A stretch of DNA of 10,814 nucleotides, from positions 1 to 10,814 of the forward strand of contig JAUZEM010000253.1 of the NCBI GenBank assembly GCA_030839005.1, written 5' to 3'. Below are positions 1 to 5,407 of the stretch, one piece after another. Source of the DNA: Actinomycetota bacterium (GTDB taxonomy: Bacteria; Actinomycetota; Acidimicrobiia; IMCC26256; PALSA-610). The stretch's first letter is position 1. Each line of letters begins with the position of its first letter. The position numbers and the translations under genes are program-made. A model generated the notes under the pieces. The model had not been told where the DNA came from. It saw only the letters and a program-made list of their open reading frames with translations, and did no database searches.

Positions 1-738
1 GGGGCGGACCTCGACGTCGACGACGAGGAGATCGGGGACGAACTGCTTGGCGCGTGCGATCAGTGACCCGTGCTCGTCGAACACGAGTGAGGCGCCGTCG
101 AACACGAGCTCGTCCTGCCCGCCGACGAGGTTCGCGTACAGGATCGGCACCGACGCGTCGGCGGCGCGCGTCGCGAGCATCGTCTCCCGTTCGACGAGTC
201 GCTGCGCGTAGTAGGGCGACGCGTTGAGGTTGACGATCAGCTCCGCGCCGCCCGCGGCCTCGGCGAGGATCGGCCCGGCCGGACTCCACGCGTCCTCGCA
301 GATCGAGATGCCGACCTTCACGCCGGCGACGTTGAAGAGCGGCAGCGGCTCTCGGGGCGCGACGAAGTAGCGCTGCTCGTCGAAGACTCCGTAGTTGGGC
401 AGCAACTGCTTGCGGTATACGCCGTAGACGCGGCCGTTCGCGCAGACGGCCGCCGCGTTGTGCAGGTCGCGACCCGGCTCGGGAAAGCCGATCACCGCGG
501 CCGCCCGTGTCGTTCGTGCCGCGATCTTGTCGAGCATCTCGACCGCCTGCGCAACGAAGGCGGGGCGCAGGAGGAGATCCTCGGGCGGGTACCCGGTGAC
601 GGTCAGCTCGGGAAAGACCACCAGGTCGCAGCCCGCGGCTTCGGCCTCGTCGTATGCAGCGAGAATGCGCTCGGCGTTGCCTTCGAGGTCGCCCACGACG
701 ACGTTCAACTGGGCGGCGGCCACCCGAAAGCGCGTCAT
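1..738 (-). CDS. nadE: Glutamine-dependent NAD+ synthetase, N-terminal glutaminase domain (partial)
   Basis: The 246 visible residues form a nitrilase-superfamily (carbon-nitrogen hydrolase) domain that fits the glutamine amidotransferase half of NAD+ synthetase, the last step of NAD biosynthesis. It hydrolyses glutamine and channels ammonia to the C-terminal synthetase domain, which would lie beyond the left edge. The Glu-Lys-Cys triad is readable: Glu44 in FPELTVTGYPPEDLL, Lys110 in YRKQLLPNYGVFDE and Cys147 in ISICEDAW. The phrases TVTGYPPEDLL and PNYGVFDEQRYF are typical of NadE rather than of stand-alone nitrilases. The start is ATG at 738. No Shine-Dalgarno is visible, but a TATCCT -10 box sits exactly 6 nt before the ATG, so the mRNA is probably leaderless. 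The reading frame is open to position 1. A stand-alone amidohydrolase is possible but less likely from these motifs. Confidence 0.9.
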   Translation of the reverse strand, partial: MTRFRVAAAQLNVVVGDLEGNAERILAAYDEAEAAGCDLVVFPELTVTGYPPEDLLLRPAFVAQAVEMLDKIAARTTRAAAVIGFPEPGRDLHNAAAVCANGRVYGVYRKQLLPNYGVFDEQRYFVAPREPLPLFNVAGVKVGISICEDAWSPAGPILAEAAGGAELIVNLNASPYYAQRLVERETMLATRAADASVPILYANLVGGQDELVFDGASLVFDEHGSLIARAKQFVPDLLVVDVEVRP

Positions 739-750
739 TGTCCCAGGATA
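739..750 (-). promoter_or_regulatory. -10 box for a leaderless nadE transcript
   Basis: On the minus strand TATCCT (750-745) is followed by six bases and then ATG at 738. This matches the TANNNT -10 consensus with transcription starting at the A of the start codon. No convincing -35 hexamer is visible. The same spacing recurs at other genes in this window. Confidence 0.55.
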
Positions 751-811
751 CGAGGGCACGCCCGGGCGCGCGAGGCTCGGCACCGGACAACGGACACGCG
801 GTCGCGGTACC

Positions 812-871
812 CACTTCGCGGATCGATGAGGCACTTCGCAGATCGATGAGGCACTTCGCAGATCGATGACG
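812..871. repeat. Three-copy 20-bp direct tandem repeat
   Basis: Three contiguous copies of CACTTCGCAGATCGATGAGG occupy 812-831, 832-851 and 852-871. Copy 1 has G instead of A at repeat position 9, copy 3 has C instead of G at repeat position 19, and copy 2 matches the consensus. Each copy carries the palindrome ATCGAT. The array lies 74-133 bp upstream of the predicted nadE transcription start and 52-111 bp upstream of the membrane-protein start at 923. In copy 3, TTCGCA (855-860) lies 17 bp before TACGGT (878-883), a weak promoter reading toward 923. It may be an operator array or a simple replication-slippage duplication. No protein-coding gene is plausible here. The remainder of 739-922 holds nothing else I can name. 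Confidence 0.9.
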
Positions 872-922
872 CCGGGCTACGGTGCTTGATTCGAGGACGT
901 CGAGCCGGGTTCGGAGGGGCTC

Positions 923-1561
923 ATGGGCGACGAGCCGTATGCCGCGTTGCTGCCGTGGGCGGTATTTGCGGTGGTCGATCGCGCACAAAGCGATGGAGCG
1001 CTCTGGGCCGCCCTCGGAGCGCTCATCACCGCGATCGCGTTGCTCCTGACGAGCTCACGCGGCGAACCCGGACCGCGCAACGTGATGGTCCTCGGCGCCA
1101 TCGGTTGGTTCGGCGCACTCGTCGTCGCCGGCGCGCTGCACCGATCGGGGTCGGGATTCCTCGCGCACGACGGCCGAGCCCTGTCCGCCTCCGGATTCGC
1201 GCTCATCGCCTTCGGCTCGCTGGCGTTCAGCCCCGCGATCGAGCACTACACGCGGCCCCACGTTCGGTCGAGCCGATGGAACGATCCCGCCTTTCACCGC
1301 GTGAACGTGCTCATCACACTGATCTGGGCCGCGACGTTCACAGGCGTCGCCGTCGCCAACTTCGTCGCCGCGTCGATCGGCACCCGCGGGGCGTTCACGC
1401 TGTTCAATTGGGTCGTTCCGATCGCGCTCACCGCAGTCGCGGCCCACCGGTCGCGTATCTGTTGGGACGACTTCAACGACGACGAGCTCTTCGACCCCGA
1501 CCCGATGCGAGACCTCGCGCTCGATTGGGAGACGCCCCCCTCCGACGACCTCGACCGCTGA
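923..1561 (+). CDS. Multi-pass integral membrane protein of unknown function
   Basis: I do not recognise this 212-residue protein. Hydrophobic segments lie at about residues 5-18, 26-44, 52-71, 87-106, 126-151 and 157-175, so five or six membrane passes are likely. The C-terminal tail (about 180-212) is strongly acidic, with DDFNDDELFDPDP, and is probably soluble. The ATG at 923 has a good GGAGGGG ribosome-binding site a few bases upstream, which decides the start. The gene converges on glnII with only 26 nt between the two stop codons. It shares the 739-922 intergenic region with divergent nadE. No catalytic motif or known domain is evident. The base composition is like that of the neighbours and gives no sign of transfer. 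Confidence 0.75.
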   Translation: MGDEPYAALLPWAVFAVVDRAQSDGALWAALGALITAIALLLTSSRGEPGPRNVMVLGAIGWFGALVVAGALHRSGSGFLAHDGRALSASGFALIAFGSLAFSPAIEHYTRPHVRSSRWNDPAFHRVNVLITLIWAATFTGVAVANFVAASIGTRGAFTLFNWVVPIALTAVAAHRSRICWDDFNDDELFDPDPMRDLALDWETPPSDDLDR

Positions 1562-1587
1562 CGCGATCGCGTCATTCGGAACTCGGG

Positions 1588-2586
1588 CTAGCCGATCGCG
1601 CTGCAGACGGTGTTGGTGATGAGCCGGGTCACGACGTACGGATCCATGTTGGCATTCGGCCGCCGATCCTCGATGTAACCCTTCTTGTCGACCTCGACCT
1701 GCCACGGGATGCGCACCGATGCGCCGCGGTCGGAGACGGCGTAGTTGAACTCGTTCCACGGAGCCGTCTCGTGCGAACCCGTGAGCCGCAACTCGATGTC
1801 GGCGCCATAGTTCGCGACGTGCTCCGCCGCGTTCTTCCCGAGCGCCTCGCACGCGGCGATGACTGCGTCGTATCCCTCGCGCATCGACTTCGTCGAGAAG
1901 TTGGTGTGCGCGCCCGCGCCGTTCCAGTCGCCGCTGACGGGCTTCGGGTCGAGCGTCGCCGCGATGCCGAAGTCCTCGGCGATGCGGTAGAGCAGCCAGC
2001 GCGCGACCCAGAGGTGGTCGGAGACGTCGAGCGGTCCGAGCGGACCGACTTGGAACTCCCACTGGCCGGGCATGACCTCGGCGTTGATTCCGGAGATCCC
2101 GATGCCCGCGACGAGCAATGCATCCATGTGCGCCTCGACGACGTCACGCCCGAACACCTCGTCGGCGCCGACACCGCAGTAATAGAAGCCCTGCGGTGCC
2201 GGGAAACCCTGCTGCGGGAAGCCGTGCGGACGACCTTCCCGGAAGAACGTGTATTCCTGCTCGATGCCGAACAGCGGTTCTTGCGACTCGAACTTCTCGG
2301 CGACCGGAGTGAGCAGCGCGCGTGTGTTCGTGGGGTGCGGCGTCAAGTCGGTGAGCAACACCTCGCACATCACGAGCAGGTTGTTGCCGCCCCGGATCGG
2401 ATCGGGGCAGGAGAACACGGGCTTGAGGACACAATCCGAGGCCGCGCCCGGTGCCTGGTTGGTGCTCGAGCCGTCGAAGCCCCAGATGGGCAGGTTCTTG
2501 CCGTCGCTGAGGATCTTCGTCTTCGAACGAAGCCGCGCCGTCGGCTCGGTGCCGTCGATCCAGATGTACTCCGCCTTGATGGCCAC
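1588..2586 (-). CDS. glnII: Glutamine synthetase type II (eukaryotic-type, GSII)
   Basis: This enzyme makes glutamine from glutamate, ammonia and ATP in the cytoplasm. At 332 residues it matches the short, non-adenylylated GSII family known from Streptomyces, Frankia and rhizobia, not the 440-470 residue GSI family. GSII motifs are plain: WGFDGSSTNQA (35-45), FGIEQEYT (106-113, metal-binding glutamates), NAEVMPGQWEFQVG (168-181), WNGAGAHTNFST (221-232), DRGASVRIP (286-294) and EDRRPNANMDPY (306-317). I chose GTG at 2586 because GGAG lies 6 nt upstream and the protein then begins AIKAEYIWIDG, the usual GSII N-terminus. A TTG at 2610 would add eight residues that do not look like the family. 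The gene diverges from a second glutamine synthetase and probably responds to the candidate GlnR box between them. No confident -10 box was found for this gene. Confidence 0.95.
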   Translation of the reverse strand: MAIKAEYIWIDGTEPTARLRSKTKILSDGKNLPIWGFDGSSTNQAPGAASDCVLKPVFSCPDPIRGGNNLLVMCEVLLTDLTPHPTNTRALLTPVAEKFESQEPLFGIEQEYTFFREGRPHGFPQQGFPAPQGFYYCGVGADEVFGRDVVEAHMDALLVAGIGISGINAEVMPGQWEFQVGPLGPLDVSDHLWVARWLLYRIAEDFGIAATLDPKPVSGDWNGAGAHTNFSTKSMREGYDAVIAACEALGKNAAEHVANYGADIELRLTGSHETAPWNEFNYAVSDRGASVRIPWQVEVDKKGYIEDRRPNANMDPYVVTRLITNTVCSAIG

Positions 2587-2648
2587 TGCTCGCTCCGATC
2601 CAGGGCGCAATACGGCCCTCTATTGACATGGCAGCTTGCGACTGCGCG

Positions 2649-2686
2649 ATTTCCTCGCCGTTGCCCCATTGTGAACACTCTGTTAC
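2649..2686 (-). promoter_or_regulatory. Candidate GlnR box with four half-sites at 11-bp spacing
   Basis: Read on the minus strand, GTAAC (2686-2682), TTCAC (2675-2671), GCAAC (2664-2660) and GAAAT (2653-2649) are separated by exactly 6 bp each. The published GlnR box pattern in actinobacteria is GTNAC-n6-GNAAC repeated. Site 1 matches fully, sites 3 and 4 match at four of five positions, and site 2 keeps only the terminal AC. The array sits in the divergent glnII/glnA2 intergenic region, about 52-89 bp upstream of the predicted glnA2 transcription start and 63-100 bp from the glnII start codon. A GlnR-like regulator is encoded one gene away. The assignment rests on pattern and context. Confidence 0.6.
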
Positions 2687-2725
2687 CGCCCGGACCCGGC
2701 CTCGGAGACCCTAGGCGAGCACCCG

Positions 2726-2737
2726 TAAACTCTCCAC
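2726..2737 (+). promoter_or_regulatory. -10 box for a leaderless glnA2 transcript
   Basis: TAAACT at 2726-2731 is followed by six bases and the ATG at 2738. There is no Shine-Dalgarno before that ATG. The arrangement fits a leaderless mRNA starting at the A of ATG. No good -35 hexamer is visible, as would be expected for an activator-dependent promoter, and a candidate GlnR box lies just upstream. Confidence 0.6.
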
Positions 2738-4063
2738 ATGGAACGCCAGAACGAGTACGTGTTGCGCACGGTCGAGGAGCGCGGCGTCCGTTTCGTGCGG
2801 CTCTGGTTCACCGACGTGCTGGGGTTCTTGAAGTCGGTGGAGATCACGCCGGCCGAGCTGCAGGCGGCCCTCGAGGAAGGCATGACCTTCGACGGATCGA
2901 CGATCGAAGGCTACAGCCGGATCCAGGAATCCGACATGCTCGCCCGGCCCGACGCCAGCACGTTCGAGCTCCTGCCGACCGACGACCCGGAGGCGGCCGT
3001 CGCACGGATGTTCTGCGACATCTCGACCTTCTCGGGCGAGCCGTTCGAAGGTGATCCCCGCTACGTGTTGAAGCGGAATCTCGAACGGGCTCGCGAGAAG
3101 GGCTTCACGTTCTTCGTCGGCCCCGAGATGGAGTTCTTCTACTTCGGATCCGCCGTCACTGTGGACCCACTCGACACCGCGGGCTACTTCGACCTCACCG
3201 CGCACGACCTCGGATCGCAGCTCCGCAAGCAGACCGTACTCAGGCTCGAGGCGATGGGCATTCCCGTCGAATATTCGTTCCACGAGAACGGTCCGAGCCA
3301 GCACGAGATCGACCTGCGCTACACCGACGCGCTCGAGATGGCCGACAACGTGATGAGCTTCCGGCTCATCACGAAGGAGGTCGCGGCCGACCACGGCGTC
3401 TACGCGACCTTCATGCCCAAGCCGATCACCGGTGCGTTCGGGTCGGGGATGCATACGCACGTGTCGCTGTTCGAAGGCGATGTCAACGCCTTTCACGACC
3501 CGGGCGACGAGTACGGCATGTCGAAGGTGGCGAAGCACTTCATCGCCGGTTTGCTCGTGCACGCCAGCGAGATCTGCGCGATAACGAATCAGTGGGTCAA
3601 CTCCTACAAGCGGTTGATTCCCGGGTACGAAGCACCCGTCTACAAGTGCTGGGCTCGCAACAACCGGTCGGCCCTGGTGCGCGTCCCGCGCTCGAAGACG
3701 GGAAAGAACGAGTCGTCGCGGATCGAGTTCCGAGCGCCCGATCCCGCGTGCAATCCGTATCTCGCCTTCTCGTTGATCCTCGCCGCCGGACTGAAGGGCA
3801 TCGACGAGGGCTACCAGCTTCCGGCCGAGGCAACCGACAACATCTACGCACTCACCGAGGAGGAACGCGTCGCCGAGGGCATCGGGTCCCTTCCCGGCTC
3901 CTTGCGCGACGCGCTCGACGCGATGGAGCATTCGGCGCTGGTTGCCGAGGCACTGGGCGGGCACGTGTTCGAGAATTTCCTAGTAAACAAGCGCCGAGAG
4001 TGGGCTGACTACAAGGCCGACGTCACACCGTTCGAGATCGCCCGCTATCTCGGGACGCTGTAG
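2738..4063 (+). CDS. glnA2: Glutamine synthetase type I, GlnA2-like
   Basis: This 441-residue GSI-type enzyme closely resembles mycobacterial GlnA2 as I recall it: the opening MERQNEYVLRTVEERGVRFVRLWFTDVLGFLKSV aligns nearly residue for residue. The beta-grasp domain covers about residues 15-100 and the catalytic domain about 105-441. Signature segments are FDGSTIEGYSRIQESD (51-66), GPEMEFF (128-134, metal ligands), GSGMHTHVS (235-243), NQWVNSYKRL (284-293), NRSALVRVP (309-317) and RIEFRAPDPACNPY (328-341). The length and lack of the extra loop place it with the GSI-alpha/GlnA2 group. Tyr370 lies near the GSI-beta adenylylation position, but the context IYALT is not the KNLYDLP signature, so adenylylation is unlikely. 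Translation probably begins on a leaderless mRNA. It is followed after 26 nt by a GlnR-like gene, probably in one operon. Its exact product (glutamine or a related gamma-glutamyl compound) cannot be read from sequence. Confidence 0.93.
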   Translation: MERQNEYVLRTVEERGVRFVRLWFTDVLGFLKSVEITPAELQAALEEGMTFDGSTIEGYSRIQESDMLARPDASTFELLPTDDPEAAVARMFCDISTFSGEPFEGDPRYVLKRNLERAREKGFTFFVGPEMEFFYFGSAVTVDPLDTAGYFDLTAHDLGSQLRKQTVLRLEAMGIPVEYSFHENGPSQHEIDLRYTDALEMADNVMSFRLITKEVAADHGVYATFMPKPITGAFGSGMHTHVSLFEGDVNAFHDPGDEYGMSKVAKHFIAGLLVHASEICAITNQWVNSYKRLIPGYEAPVYKCWARNNRSALVRVPRSKTGKNESSRIEFRAPDPACNPYLAFSLILAAGLKGIDEGYQLPAEATDNIYALTEEERVAEGIGSLPGSLRDALDAMEHSALVAEALGGHVFENFLVNKRREWADYKADVTPFEIARYLGTL

Positions 4064-4089
4064 GTATCGGCGGGGGACGCAGACCGAGT

Positions 4090-4806
4090 GTGGGAACGTT
4101 GAACGAGCTGATGCTGGTCTTCCCGGACCCGGCGCCGCCCCTCCTCGCGCAGACGCTCGACCTGTCGGGTGTCCGGTGGAAGTCGGTAGGCAATGCCGCG
4201 ATCGCGATGCAGTACGAGCCCGTCGACGGCTGGACCGGCGCGGTCGTGTGCGCCGACGACGATCCCGAGGGCGCGTTCACGCTCTGCCGCACCCTGCGCA
4301 AGGGCGACTCCCGCGTCGAGTCGATCCTGCTGTTGATCACCGGCGCACAGCTCCACGACCTCGAGCACCGCGAGGACCTCTTCGACGACTTCTGCCTCAC
4401 GCCGTTCCATCCGAAGGAGCTGGAGGCGCGGCTGCGTCACCTGATGTTCCGCGCGGGACGGGCGGGTTCACCGGAAGTCGCGTCGTATGGCGACCTGGTG
4501 TTGAACTTCGAGACCTATCAGGCTGCGGTGAGCGGGAAACCGCTCGACCTCACGTACATGGAGTACGAGCTCCTGAAGTTCTTCGTCACGCATCCGGGCA
4601 AGGTGTTCACCCGCGAGCAGCTGCTGTCGCGCGTATGGGGCTACGAGTACTACGGCGGCGCGCGCACGGTCGACGTGCACGTGCGGCGTCTGCGGGCGAA
4701 GCTCGGCGAGGAGAACGCGAACCTGATTCAGACCGTCCGCTCGGTGGGCTACCGCTTCGGCCAGTCGCGCTGGCCGGGCGCCACCAAGCCTCGCGACCTC
4801 GGCTGA
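4090..4806 (+). CDS. GlnR-like orphan OmpR-family transcriptional regulator
   Basis: This is a 238-residue DNA-binding protein with a degenerate receiver domain (about 6-122) and an OmpR/PhoB winged helix (about 134-224). The effector domain, for example PLDLTYMEYELLKFF (151-165), FTREQLLSRVWGYEYYGG (173-190) and RTVDVHVRRLRAKLG (192-206), is very close to actinobacterial GlnR, the global nitrogen regulator. The receiver looks non-phosphorylatable: the acidic stretch CADDDPE (54-60) does not align cleanly with the phospho-aspartate position, and the switch lysine of the usual TKPF motif is missing (LTPF, 103-106). GlnR itself has an atypical receiver. No histidine kinase is adjacent. I chose GTG 4090, with GGGGGA 12 nt upstream; ATG 4111 would trim seven residues. 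Its place after glnA2 suggests nitrogen-responsive control of both glutamine synthetase genes. It could be a GlnR paralogue rather than GlnR itself. Confidence 0.85.
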   Translation: MGTLNELMLVFPDPAPPLLAQTLDLSGVRWKSVGNAAIAMQYEPVDGWTGAVVCADDDPEGAFTLCRTLRKGDSRVESILLLITGAQLHDLEHREDLFDDFCLTPFHPKELEARLRHLMFRAGRAGSPEVASYGDLVLNFETYQAAVSGKPLDLTYMEYELLKFFVTHPGKVFTREQLLSRVWGYEYYGGARTVDVHVRRLRAKLGEENANLIQTVRSVGYRFGQSRWPGATKPRDLG

Positions 4807-4815
4807 CCAGCCGGC

Positions 4816-4959
4816 TCAGCTCGGGTCGTTTGCGGCGCGGGCGTCGGCATCCTTGGTGAGCAGCCAACCGCTGAGCGCCGACCACGCGGCACCGACGACG
4901 AACAGCCCGATCGGCCCCGCGACGAAGATCACGAACAGGACGAGGACGACGCCGACCAC
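4816..4959 (-). CDS. Small single-pass or hairpin membrane protein (47 aa)
   Basis: I do not know a function for this short gene. From GTG at 4959 it encodes 47 residues: a hydrophobic stretch VGVVLVLFVIFVAG (2-15), PIGLFVVGAAWSALSGWLL (16-34), and a polar tail TKDADARAANDPS. Support for it being real is the membrane-like composition with a clean polar tail, and a TAGATT -10 box exactly 6 nt before the GTG. That spacing is the same as at nadE and glnA2. There is no Shine-Dalgarno. It converges on the GlnR-like gene with 9 nt between stop codons and lies 59 nt downstream of ridA on the same strand. The absence of a usable ATG and the small size keep confidence moderate. Confidence 0.55.
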   Translation of the reverse strand: MVGVVLVLFVIFVAGPIGLFVVGAAWSALSGWLLTKDADARAANDPS

Positions 4960-4971
4960 TCGATCAATCTA
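4960..4971 (-). promoter_or_regulatory. -10 box for the 47-residue membrane protein
   Basis: On the minus strand TAGATT (4971-4966) is followed by GATCGA and the GTG start at 4959, so transcription would begin at the start codon. TATAGA (4973-4968), overlapping it, is an alternative -10. No clear -35 is visible in the GC-rich spacer 4972-5018, which separates this gene from ridA. Confidence 0.45.
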
Positions 4972-5018
4972 TATGGGTCGCTCGCGCTGCGCCTCCCTCC
5001 GGTCGGCTCCGCTGCCGC

Positions 5019-5405
5019 TCAGCGGGGCCGGTGGGCCCAGGCTTCGATCTCGATTTCGGCGCCGCCCGGGAGCGCGGCGACCTCGACGGTCGAACGCGCC
5101 GGCCGGTGGGCACCGAACGCTTCGGCGTACACATCGTTGACCGTTGCGAATTGCGCGATGTCGGTGACGAACACGGTCGTCTTGGCGACGTCGGCGAGAT
5201 CGGCGCCGCAGTCGCGCAGGACTGCCGCGATGTTCGCCAGGACCTGACGCGCCTGTGCTTCGACGCCGCCGGGAACGATGGTTCCGGTGGCGGGATCGAG
5301 CCCGACCTGCCCCGCAAGCACCAACCAGTCGCCCGCACGCACAGCCGGCGAGTACGGCCCGGCCGGGCGCGGTGCGCTGGGAGTGGGAACGCTCTCGACG
5401 GGCAT
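5019..5405 (-). CDS. ridA: RidA/YjgF family enamine/imine deaminase
   Basis: This 128-residue protein belongs to the RidA (YjgF/YER057c/UK114) family. Members hydrolyse reactive enamine/imine intermediates released by PLP enzymes and some amine or heterocycle oxidations, and act as cytoplasmic trimers. Visible family features are GPYSPAV (17-22), AGQVGLDPATG (31-41), QARQVLANIAAVL (51-63), VAKTTVFVTDIAQF (73-86), and the active-site arginine Arg104 in PARSTVEVAALP followed by Glu119 in IEIEAWA, which match Arg105/Glu120 of E. coli RidA. I chose ATG 5405 because AGGAGG lies 5 nt upstream; longer frames from above 5405 overlap the preceding gene and lack family similarity. The start is 2 nt after the TGA of the molybdo-hydroxylase-like gene, and its Shine-Dalgarno is made from that gene's last two arginine codons. 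The two are therefore translationally coupled. Confidence 0.92.
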   Translation of the reverse strand: MPVESVPTPSAPRPAGPYSPAVRAGDWLVLAGQVGLDPATGTIVPGGVEAQARQVLANIAAVLRDCGADLADVAKTTVFVTDIAQFATVNDVYAEAFGAHRPARSTVEVAALPGGAEIEIEAWAHRPR

Positions 5406-5407
5406 GG

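Noticed and set aside
1561..1572. Perfect 12-bp palindrome ACGCGATCGCGT between two convergent stop codons
   Set aside because: No loop and no T-run, so not a convincing terminator; GCGATCGC-type palindromes are frequent by chance in GC-rich DNA.
2623..2628. TTGACA on the plus strand upstream of glnA2
   Set aside because: It is about 100 bp from the glnA2 -10 box and has no convincing -10 hexamer at 16-18 bp.
886..3054. 722-codon plus-strand open frame across the membrane-protein and glnII regions
   Set aside because: Arg-rich, low-complexity translation antiparallel or out of frame to two well-supported genes; an effect of high GC content.
2711..3964. 417-codon minus-strand open frame opposite glnA2
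   Set aside because: Shadow of a clear glutamine synthetase; its translation has no recognisable motif.
4972..5018. GC-rich stretch with partial inverted repeats after ridA
   Set aside because: The repeats are imperfect and lack a T-run, so I could not support a terminator or a repeat family.
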